64,000 nt of DNA from Amaranthus tricolor (taxonomy: Eukaryota > Streptophyta > Magnoliopsida > Caryophyllales > Amaranthaceae), in NCBI RefSeq assembly GCF_026212465.1, contig NC_080062.1:5780865-5844864 (forward strand), written 5' to 3'. Position 1 is the stretch's first letter; every line of letters begins with the position of its first letter. This document shows positions 32,582 to 42,911 of this stretch, one piece after another. A program made the position numbers and the translations under genes. Below the pieces are notes generated by a model. It saw nothing but the letters and a program-made list of their open reading frames with translations. It was not told where the DNA came from and made no database searches.

Positions 32582-35500
32582 CACTAGTGGAAAAAACCTC
32601 ATTTGCTGCGGTTTTGGCCCCAAGCAATAGTGATAGCAGCAAATGGCCTACTTTAAATGCTGCGATTAAAAACCGCAGCAAATAAGTGGTCATTATTTGC
32701 TGCGGTCAACACAAAACCGCAGCAAATAAGGAGGAGTATTTGCTGCGGTCGGAGGCAAAACCGCAGCAAATAATGCCCACTTATTTGCTGCGGTTTTGCC
32801 TCTGACCGCAGCAAATACTTGCTATTTTTTTTTCTTTTTTCGTTCTATACTAATAATATTTCAATAATAATGTACAATGTAATAACAATGAATAATCCAA
32901 TAATAATCCAATGATAATCACAAATAATCACCAAAAATCTCTTTGTAATAATAAACTCTCGATCGTATATATACATTAAAGTCCTAAAAAATCTATATAC
33001 TAATTACAATTTATCAAGGACAAAAATTAGCAAGATACACGGCAATCTTATCTTTTAATTCGCGCATCTCTCCACTTCTCAGAGGCGTGTTTCCCTCGGA
33101 ATGTCGTATAAAACCTATAATATAATATAAAATTAAAAGATTAATAAACATTAGATTTTACCAATAATAATATTAAGAACGTAACAAATACTAACGGCAT
33201 TTATATTTTCGACTCCAACCTCCTTTACGGATTTTAAGATATCGTCCATGTATTTGAGAGTGTAGTAGCCGCAATCAACGGAATTAGAAGGTTGTCGAAA
33301 GCACTAAGAGAAAATAGATGTCAGTGCCAAAAAAGCATAAAAACGCATAAAATCGCAACTTAATACGTAATTTCTAGCATATGACTGATTTCAATTCTAA
33401 CCAATTCAACACAATAATATATACCAAATAGTGTTGTGCGCCAAGTTTCGTGCAAAACAAACCAAGTTTGAGCTACTTTATGCGCAAACGTGCCAAAAAC
33501 GCTTAAAAACGCATAAAATCGCAACTTAACACGTAATTTCTAGCATATGACTACGATTTTCAATTCTAACCACTTCAACACAATAATATATACCAAATAG
33601 TGTTGTGTGCCAAGTTTCGTACATAACAAACCAAGTTTGAGCTACTTTACGCGCGAAATTGACAAAAACGCTTAAAAACCCTTAAAATCGCAACTTAACA
33701 CGTAATTTCTAGCATATAACTATAATTTTCAATTCTATCCACTTCAACACAATAATATATACCAAAGAGTGTTGTGTGCCAAGTTTCGTGCAAAACAAAC
33801 CAAGTTTGAGCTACTTTATGCGCAAAAGTGCCAAAAACGTTTAAAAACGCATAAAATCAAATTTGTGTACCTTTATTGCTGTCTATTTGTCCACGCACTT
33901 TTTTCATTGTGCTGAAACGCATGGGAAAAGTAATACTATTTATATATATATATATAACACTTAATTAAATTAAATTAGTAAAATAATTAATATTACGTAC
34001 GCATTCAACAACGCTTTGAATTTTGTGTTGCGAGGCGGGCTTTGAGGTTTTTGTAATGAGTCGAAGACGTGCACAGTGTTCGTTAAAGGAAATATGACCA
34101 AAAGTATCCAATGCAAACTACAAATGCAAATTTAAAATCAACAAATTAGAGAATAGGTGACTTTAAAAATCAAAAGATAAGTTCAATTTCAAAAATAAAA
34201 CTTACTCTTCCGTATATGGAGCCAGAATGAACGTGTGTTTAGATGCAAGGGAATTAGTCAAAGCAGTCTCAATGTATGCTCTGATGTCATCTGGATCATT
34301 TACACATTTAGTACCCGAAATCGACTCAGGAAAAAACCATCCAATTTTTATTGGAGGTTCGCAAGAATTTAGCTCCTCATAAGCCACACTAAACTCACGA
34401 ATAAGAAAACTTTGTTAGTAATTCGGTTATTAAAACAATTAAACAACAATGCCTAACTTGTACGATAATGAGCATCACCTCATGTAGACATCGAAAAGAG
34501 CTACGTTCAGCATCTTTCCTCTCAAAAATTGCCCAATGTCACTAGAACCAATAATTACAAACGAGCTCTCTAAAAAGCAGTATTGTTCCTTCAGCAGGTG
34601 TAGAATGATTGGGTCTTCCTCACGCAGGCGAGATGCACAAGTGTGCAGCCATTTGCAATCTTGAGAGAGATCTTTTAGCTCCGCATCAGTCAAAATTGGA
34701 GTGCTTGGCATCGACTTTGACCCAGTTGAGACCTTTGATGAGGAACCGATCTCTCTTAAAGATTCCTTTGGACTCTTTTGCTATTTCAATTTATACAATT
34801 AAATTAGTGTAAGCATGCAATTAAAAAAATAAAAATAAATAAGGTACAAATGATTCTTACCATGTTAGTGAATCAGACCCAAGCATATGGCCATGTGACG
34901 AAACTACCTAGGGCGTCTGATAGTTTCTCAAGGCTCCATTTTGGCATTGGAACCGGGAGTGAGAAATCTTCAAACCCCTTTACAATAGTTTCCACGGTCA
35001 CACTGATGTGGCCACTTGTAACAAGCATCGAATGCACTGTTTGGCCCTCTTTGGTTTGCTAGGCCACACCATGTGCAACCTCAGTTAAGTCGCCATCACT
35101 AGCAACACCTAACTGAGGCAGCAAAAGAGAACAAGGAGTCGCCTCCTGAAAATTGTGTCGTTTAGTATGATAAGCATCATAATAAAATATTAAAACGCGT
35201 TGCAATTTAAATTAATAAGTACTTATATATTTAAAACAAACCAAGTACCTGTAACACTGGCTCCGGAGTTGGCTTCGGATTTTCAGCAACGGAGTTTGTG
35301 GTCTCCGGTGTGGGGTTTTCCCCTTCAGGGAAAGTAATGGGCAGGGTGCTACGGGGGTAATGGGCTCGGCTGTTGGCTCGACCAAAGCATTAGGATCCCC
35401 ATGTTAACTTTCCTGATCCTCGACAATCAGGTTTGCCAAGTCAACAATGGGTGCTTCCATCTTCTGCAACACGGCGGCCAGCTTGGCGAAAACCTCCTTC

Positions 35501-36904
35501 GTAATCTCTGCTCGGAGGGTTGCTACTTCATCCCGCAGAGCCGTTCGGATTGAGTAGCAACACTCTCTTTGCCGAATGCCTTTTGAAACCCCACGCGGAC
35601 GCCACCTTTTCCGACTACCCGCCCACTGTGGTCTTTCCCTAAGACCATATGCAATGCGGCAACATTGCCTCTTGGGGTGAACTCCCCCGTAGCTTCTTTT
35701 TCCTTCCAGCTCATCTGTTCAAATAAAAAGTGACATATATAGCAATTAGTATAAGTAAATCAAAACCAAAGAATACAAAACAAATCAAGAATATACTTAA
35801 TAATTTCAAAACTCACCACAGCATCAGCAACCTTCTTCGTTCCCAGAGCATTAATGGTAAATTTACCACTTGCATCTCGGGAATGAAGCCCGCAATACCA
35901 ATCACGCACCCGATCTCCAGCAGGAGTATTCACGGATGCGAAGGTAGTCGTAGATGAGGGCGTGGATGAACTTTGATTGGGGTATAAACCCGCATCCACC
36001 CACTCTTTTCGGACCTCATCGTACGTTTTCTGGCCCAAGCGATGGTAAAACTTCCTTTTGCTTGCAGAATCAGAAGCTTTACCATGCTTTTCCTAATTAA
36101 TCAATAGAAATCGAATGCCATGTATTAGTTTAATGACTGAATCAAAAGAAGTAAATTCAAATCAAAAACTATAATATAATATGAAATACTTACAACTTTT
36201 ATGGGAGTTGTGCTTTTGGCAACAAAGGCCTCCCAATCCCTCTTCGATATGTGACCTCATATTTCGTAGGGCATCTTCGAAGGTGCTTGCTCTCCACCTT
36301 CGTTTCCCGTTTTGACCTTTTTGGTCGTACGGGCACGCCTCTTCGTAATCCAGCCAGTTACTAGCTTGGATTTGAAATCTCTGAATCTTTCAGCAATAGC
36401 TGAAAGAAACACATTCTTCTTGTCCTCATCGCTCTCGATGTGGAAAAGATTCTACAAAAAAATGTTATATTTATTATTGTCAATTAAATTACTTGTAAAA
36501 TGAAACTAAATGAGTAAAAATAGTAAAGTTGCTTACCACAGTATCATTCCATAGAGAGTTCTTCAAACCCTCTGGAACCTCGTTCCATGCGTGTAATATG
36601 GAAATCTTGCGGATACATAGGCCCACTTGTTTTCCATATTGCCTACGCCATTTTCCGCAGGGTTGACCCAATGCATTGTATTCCAAATTCATGGGTTTTG
36701 TGACTTTGAGGTTTTACGTAGGACCTCGCCCTTTTCTTTTCTTACTGGTAGTGGAAGCATCCATTGGTGGGGCGTCTTCAGTCTCAAAATCATTGTCAAT
36801 TGGTGGAGCGTCTTCAGCCATACGCTCGTATCTCACAATTTGGTCCTCTTCACTGTCGTAACTACGATGCTCATTAACCGAGGTCTCAATCTCAGGGACA
36901 ATTT
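32582..36904 (-). mobile_element. Truncated CACTA element, 3' part only (left arm)
   Basis: The reverse complement of 42931-47253. It has the outer terminus CACTAGTGGAAAAAACC at 32582 with subterminal TTTGCTGCGG repeats (32600-32820), the 169-bp tandem repeats (about 33325-33865) and most of the second gene. It stops at 36904, 20 bp inside that gene, where it abuts unrelated sequence. The 5' terminus and the TNP2 gene are missing on this side. Confidence 0.95.
33014..36904 (-). pseudogene. CACTA second gene, Transposase_24 and Ulp1 protease, 5'-truncated (left arm)
   Basis: Same content as 42912-46821 but lacking the start codon and first 19 nt because of the palindrome junction. In minus orientation: the acidic N-terminal part and KGRGPT-stop-NLKV, the MPYEI-stop-GHI nonsense codon, KTYDEVRKEWVDAG, then the protease exons with HWILLVI, FDSL and VDCGYY (Cys at 33271-33273). 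If transcribed it would need a promoter in the spacer. Not functional as read. Confidence 0.85.
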
Positions 36905-36959
36905 ATTCTGACATTTAAATATAAAAACACTTTATTCTGACATTTAAATATAAAAACAA
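36902..36959. repeat. 29-bp tandem duplication at inner palindrome junction
   Basis: Two copies of a 29-bp unit beginning TTTATTCTGACATTTAAATA (36902-36930 and 36931-36959), differing only at the last base. The first three bases (TTT) are also the last bases of the left-arm CACTA sequence, so the junction has 3-4 bp of microhomology followed at once by this duplication. The related sequence at 19255 has only one, diverged, unit. Confidence 0.9.
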
Positions 36960-37578
36960 CAATTATTACATTAAAAATATAAATCAATCACATTTTTAAT
37001 GCCACTAATCTAATGTTGCGAAAAGTTAAATTTGTTGTTGCGTAGTCTCAATATATATTTTGTAAATATCAACCTTTTATAATTTTTAAAAGCTGACAAT
37101 TAAAATTATTTAATTTTTAACTTTGCATTGAGAACCGCGAAAAAATTAAATTGGAAAAAAAATAAAGAAAACAGAAAGAGTACTATGCACTTTTTTTTTT
37201 GTACTTCGTGTTTATTTACTATGGCATTGTGTTTTGTGTTTGCCAATTTCTCTTGTATGAAAATGTATTACTATGAGATGAGCCCATATAATTAGTTTAT
37301 TTTTTTAATTGATTACTTTAAGATATTAAAATAATTAATTTAAGGTCATAAATGTTAATTTTAAGATCATAAAAACTAAACACTTCAGTTAAGTAATTAT
37401 TTTAAGGTTATAACTTATAGTGATCTTTTTAAGTCAATTAATATACATTAAGTCAGCCTACTAGAAATAGTCTCATCATAAGACAATTCCATTTAAAATT
37501 AGTGTTTGCCATATTAGTTTGTCGTGTATGCTGTAATGCCCCTACATTTATTTGTTGATCAGAAACTCCATACTAATA
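36932..37578. repeat. Segment shared with both arms (spacer copy)
   Basis: Closely matches 19255-19900 over its full length (for example GTTGTTGCGTAGTCTC and ATGGCATTGTGTTTTGTGTT), with scattered substitutions. It sits directly beside the inner junction, in direct orientation to the left-arm copy and inverted to the right-arm copy. No ORF. Confidence 0.85.
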
Positions 37579-38171
37579 AGAAATGTGGGTTTAAACTATA
37601 TGATGAAAAGATTTAGGATGCTGGGAATCCCCTAAATTCTTGTATGATCAAACTCTCATTAGTGTCTATGAAATGTCGGATTAATTGTGTGATTAAATAT
37701 GATCTTGTTATTCTCAACTCTCGCTCTGTTGATTAACCATTAGATTTAGACCCTATTAATTCGATTCTCACACGCTAATTTTATTGAACGAATTAATAAG
37801 AATTTAACAAAAATTTACCCTAAAGCAAAGTTGATCCTAATCTCACACGCTAGTTCTATTGACTAGTTCAATAAAGCATATTTAATTGAGGGTTATTGGC
37901 GCAATTTAACCACTTTAATCCTAGTTTCATAGACACTTTCAATCATCAAATCATACTTGAATTATAGGTTCAAATCTCAATCCTAGAAAATGGATTTACT
38001 TACTATTCATGGTGAAAAAGATGAACACAAACCCTAAGATGATACTAAACATGAATGAAAATGATAATATAGAAATTTGCAAGGAAAAACAATAACAAAA
38101 CTATGAGACACAATTAAAGATCCAAGAGACAAAAATAGGAAGAACAATACTACTTTTATTAAATGACAATT
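37579..38171 (-). repeat. Repeat X, distal part flanking the CACTA element
   Basis: 37987-38171 is the reverse complement of 63825-64000 with few differences (for example ATGGATTTACTTACTATTCA and GAGACACAATTAAAGATCCA). The remainder (to 37579) continues X beyond what the window's right end shows. It ends with TSD ATT at 38169-38171, immediately before the CACTA 5' end. Confidence 0.75.
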
Positions 38172-38204
38172 CGGTAGTGGAAAAAAACGTATTTGTTGCT
38201 TATC

Positions 38205-38450
38205 ATTTGCTGCGGTTTTTGTATATACGCAGCAATAAATAGGAAAAAGAATAAGAAAAAAAAACCATTAATTGCTGCGGTTTGAGGCCTTGACCGCAGC
38301 AAATACTCATGTGCAGCTTCAATTGCTGCGGTTCTTTCCATGCCCGCAGCAAATATGTCTTCCAATTGCTCCGGTTCTTCATCCACCCGCAGCAAATATT
38401 ACACTTGGACAATAATTGCTCCTGTTCTTCATCCACCCGCAGCAAATAAT
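38205..38450. repeat. CACTA 5' subterminal repeat array
   Basis: At least eight TTTGCTGCGG or CCGCAGCAAA motifs, several degenerate (TTGCTCCGG, TTGCTCCTG), arranged as inverted pairs. Probable binding sites for the element's TNPA-type protein by analogy with En/Spm. Confidence 0.85.
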
Positions 38451-39393
38451 ACCGTTGTACAGTAGTATTAATTTAAAACCCGCCATTTCTTTTTTCACAA
38501 AACTCGATTACTACAACGTATACTATACACTTTTCTTCGTTCTCTCAAACCCATTGAAAAAACGCTTCATCTTCATCTGCTTCGTACCTCTTCTTCATCT
38601 TCACAAACGTAACAACCTTCTTCTTCAAAGTCGCTCTTCATCTTCATCTGCAAATTGCTGTGTGTTAACAGTTTCTTAAAAGTTCTTCATCTTCTTGGTT
38701 CATAAACCCACGAAAGTTAATACTTTGGTCTTGTTCATCTTCATAACCCACGATATTAAGGTATTTTTTCTCCTTTTAATTTGTTAAGCACTAAAGTTTT
38801 GCAATATATTCATGAAAAAACTCGAAAATTATGGCAACCGTTTGTATACTAATTTTGTTTCTCTGTTTTTCGTTGTAGATAACATAACCCACGAAATCAA
38901 GGTAATTATATTTATTTTCTTAATTTGCAAGTTCATATCTTTATTGTTTAATATGTAATTTAGTAATTTAGTGAATTTTTGTTTGAATTGTTATTTGCAA
39001 ATGATATGTACTGTTTTGCTTTTGCTTGTATGCTAGTATGCCAAATCTGGATACTATTTGAGCAAAATTTTACTATTTGTGAATTTTACATTATTCAAGT
39101 TTATGTTATTAGTTTGTTAAATATTTGTGTAATTTGTTAAAAATGTGGTTTGTTGTTATAGTTATGTCTCTAACTATTAGAATTAGAATATGATTTTATT
39201 TACAATGTAGTGCTTAATATTGAAGTATGAAGTATAGAATTAGAATATGAAGTATGTATATTTAGGGTTAAATAGATTTGTTATAAATAAGAGTATATTT
39301 TTTTAGGGTTAAATATGTTTGTTACAAATAAGTATATATGTTAAAAAGTTGTGTATTAATTTTGTTTTGAATCAATTAATCACACTAATTAGG

Positions 39394-42300
39394 ATGACAA
39401 AAGATCGTTCTTGGATGTATGGAAGCATTGAATCGTCGGAATTTATTGATGGCGTATTAGAATTTTGTAGTATTGCGGTTGAACATCAAGTTAGGACGGT
39501 GGGAGTTGGTTTTTATTGCCCATGTGTCAATTGTGGCAATGTATCAAAGGTAAATAGTGTTGATATCCTTAGGGAGCACATACTTCGACGTGGGTTTAGG
39601 CCTCAATATTATGTTTTGGTTTGGCATGGTGAGGAGGGAGTTTACAAAGAGAAAAGTGTTGTTGAGGACGTCAATAATGTGGTCGATGTCAATGAGGATG
39701 TAGTAGATCATGTTGATGGGTATGAGACAGATGAAGAGAATGTCGATGAGGATGTGGATCGTGTTGATGAGATGATGGAGGGAGTCGAGGATGAGTTAGG
39801 AAAACGTCCTCGTGTTTTTGACTTGTTGACAGAGGCTTCTCAAAAGCCTTTGTACCCTGGATGTACAAAGTTCACCAAACTAACAGCAGTGTTGACAAAT
39901 TTCAACATTAAGTCAAAGTTCAATTGGAGTGACGCTAGTTTCACAATGTTATTAGAAGCGTTAGGTGAGATGCTTCCTAAGGGAAATGAACTTCCAAAGT
40001 CGACATATTATGCCAAAAAGCTCATGTGTCCTTTCGGCTTAGAGTACCAGAAGATTCATGCGTGTCCGAATGATTGTGTGTTGTATCGGAATGAAAACGA
40101 GAACTTAGAAGAGTGTCCTAGGTGTGGGTTTTCGCGCTACAAGCGTAAAGGGGCTCGGGATGCTAAAGGGCCCCCGGCTAAGGTATTGTGGTATCTTCCA
40201 ATAATACCTAGATTCAAGCACTTGTTTTTTATAAAGAAAGATGCGTTAAATTTGAGGTGGCATGCAGATAGGGTGAAGAAAGGTCACTTGCTCACACATC
40301 CATCTGATTCTTCGGAGTGGAAGAGTATTGATAGGTTGCATAAGACTTTTAGGGATGAGGTTCGTAATTTAAGGCTCGGACTGTGTACGGATGGAGTGAA
40401 CCCATTCGGCAATCTTAGTTCTCAACATAGTATTTGGCCGGTACTTTTAGTGATCTATAATTTGCCCACCTTGGTTGTGTATGAAGCGTAAGTACATTAT
40501 GCTTTCGCTTCTTATCTCGGGTCCTAAACAACCTGTTAATGACATAGATGTATATCTTGCTCCTCTCGTTGAGGATTTGAGAAAGATGTGGGATGAAGGC
40601 GTTTCAGTGTTTGATGCATATGCTAATGAGGAGTTCACCTTACGTGCAATGCTTTTATGCACCGTTAATGATTTTCCGGCATATGGCAACTTATCGGGGT
40701 ATAAGTAGGGAAGAAAGCATACCCAATATATATCGATGACATGGAATCCACGTGGATTCCTAAGTGCAAACACGTATTCATGCACCATCAAAAGTTCCTC
40801 CCACGAGACCACCAATATCGTAAGAAGAAGAAGTTGTTCAACAGGGAGGTTGAGGACCGTGTAGCTCGTCGACCGTTGGCCGGTTATGAGGTTTATGAAC
40901 AGGTTAAGGGAGTTGAGACTGTATTTGGTAAAACGGGGCAAGTGCAAGGGGGTGAAGACGGATTATGGAAAAAAGAATCAATCTTTTGGAAGTTTCCATA
41001 TTGGAGAGATCTACAGGTTAGGCATTGTCTTGACGTTATGCATATAGAGAAAAATGTATGCGATGCCATACTCGGGACTCTCATGAACATTCCGGGTAAA
41101 AAGGATGTTAGGGCCGTGCGAGATTGGTTTGAATGTAAGGGTTTTCGTCCGGAGTTGTGGGCACATGTTAAGGTGAGTAAGAAAAGAAATAGAGCTGATG
41201 AAGTAGGTGGCAGTAAGAAGAAGATGAATAATGACAAAGTTTATTTGCCTCCAGCTTGCTACACATTGTCCAAAGCAGAGAAGCGGACATTTTGTGAGTG
41301 TTTGTATGGCATTAAGGTTCCGTCTGGGTACTCATCCAACATGAAAAGATTTGTGAGCCTAAATGGTGAGCTGAAGTTGGGAAGCATGAAATCTCACGAT
41401 TACCATGTAATGATGCAAGTGTTCTTACCAAATGCAATCCGTGGAATACTGCCAAAACATGTGAGATATGCTATTACCGAGCTATGTTTGTTCTTCAACA
41501 CAATTTGTAGTAAAGTTCTTGATCCCTTTAAACTTGATGCACTTTAACTCGACGTGATTGTAACTTTATGCAAGTTTGAGATGTATTTTCCACCTTCTTT
41601 CTTTGACATAATGTTCATCTTATTGTCCATCTCGTTCGTGAGATCAAGCTTTTGGGTCCAGTTTTTTTAAGGTGGCGTTATCCTTTTGAAAGACACATGG
41701 GTGTTTTACAAAACAAGGTGAGGAATCCAGCACAACCCGAGGGGAGTATGATTGAAGGCACTGTGAGCGACGAGATTAGTAACTTTATAGCCGAGTATTT
41801 GGCCATGGCAAAGCCTATTGGACTTCCCACCTCTAGGCATGAAGAAAGGCTTGAGGGAAAAGGAACAATTGGCTCCGAATCGGTCACACCTCCTGGAGAC
41901 AGCCTTCTACAAGCACAATTGTATGTGTTGCATCATATTCCGGAAGTTCATCCTTTTTTGAGTGAGTATTTTGATATATTGCGCGCAAAACATCCTTCTA
42001 AAGGGGATAGGGCATTGATGTAGTTACATAACAAGACGTTTATTAATTGGTTTCATAATCGAGTAATATGCGAAGAACTCAAGGGTGTATCCGAAATTGT
42101 TAAGTGGTTAGCTTTTGATCAGCGTGATGATGTCAACAAATATGAGGTTTACGATGTCAATGGCTTCATATTTTGGACTGAGGGTCAAGACAAGAAGTCA
42201 TCTTATCTACAGAATAGTGGGGTTTCTATTTTGGCGTCATCTACATTTTACGCGAGTGCGAAGGATCGAGCGCCGGTTGATGCTAAATTGGTATACTACG

Positions 42301-42707
42301 TGCGGGTACATGAAATATGGGAGCTTGACTACTCTACTTTCAATATTGGTCTTTTCAAATGTAAGTGGGTAGATAATAATCGACGATGCATAAAAAATGA
42401 CGACCCTTGTGGATTCACTCTTGTAGACTTAGCTCGTTTGCGTGATAGTGAGGAGCTATTCATACTAGCCACACAAGCCAAGCAAGTATTCTACATTGTC
42501 GACCCGTCTGATAAAAAATGGTCTATTGTTGTACCGGGAAAAAGAAGCATCCTTGGTATAGGTGCTGTTGAGGATGAGAAAGAATATGAAGCTTTTGAAG
42601 ACACCCCTCCCTTTATCAATCCAAAATCAGTGGATCAAGATGATGTAGATGATGTAGATGTTAATTATATGCGTGTAGATCACACGGAAGGAATACATTT
42701 GAATTAA
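39394..42707 (+). pseudogene. CACTA TNP2-like transposase pseudogene
   Basis: Chosen start ATG at 39394 (MTKDRSWMYGS). Order: transposase-associated domain (CPCVNCGN, HILRRGF..Y, WHGEE), acidic linker, TNP2 core (KPLYPGC, KSTYYAKKLMCPFGLEY, KIHACPNDCVLYR, CPRCGFSRYK, HSIWPVLLVIYNLP), a frameshift at about 40465 (extra C), then CMKRKYIMLSLLISGPKQP and TVNDFPAYGNLSGY. Second frameshift at about 40706, then RHCLDVMHIEKNV and the DUF4218-like part. Stop at 41545-41547, third frameshift near 41608, PFERHMG, stop at 42021-42023, then a DUF4216-like end (YYVRVHEIWELDY, FILATQAKQVFYIVDP). Three frameshifts and two nonsense codons: non-functional. It lies almost wholly in the unique spacer, so it is single-copy here. 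Confidence 0.93.
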
Positions 42708-42735
42708 GTGATTCACAAGGTATGAATTTAAAGCT

Positions 42736-42848
42736 TTTTAAAGTTTTTTTGGCACTTGGTTTGTTTTGCATGAAACTTTGCACAGAACACTATTTGTTAT
42801 ATATTATTGTGTTGAACGTATTAGGATTGTAAATCATAGTCATATTTT
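42736..42848. repeat. Isolated diverged unit of the CACTA 169-bp repeat
   Basis: Contains GGCACTTGGTTTGTTTTGCA and TATATTATTGTGTTGAACG, matching units at 45970-46510 about 3.3 kb downstream. It lies between the two CACTA genes. Confidence 0.75.
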
Positions 42849-42911
42849 TAATATTACTTAGCTTATGTTCTAATATATTTCTATTCATATTCTTTCAGGT
42901 ACTGATATACA

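Larger units (their letters stand above)
16185..36904. repeat. Left arm of giant inverted repeat
   Basis: This 20,720-bp arm reappears reverse-complemented at 42931-63618. Paired positions sum to exactly 79835 from about 16298 to 36904; every ORF boundary and element terminus compared obeys this. Internal differences seen: T at 22409 against C-equivalent at 57426, and G at 24871 against A-equivalent at 54964. The outermost ~110 bp carry three substitutions, a 1-bp indel near 16294 and a 31-bp segment (about 16215-16245) missing from the right arm. The inner end is at 36904, where the CACTA sequence stops and spacer sequence begins. Confidence 0.97.

Noticed and set aside
40447..41237. Minus-strand open frames of 166 and 114 codons
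   Set aside because: Antisense shadows of the TNP2 transposase, which has clear family motifs on the plus strand.
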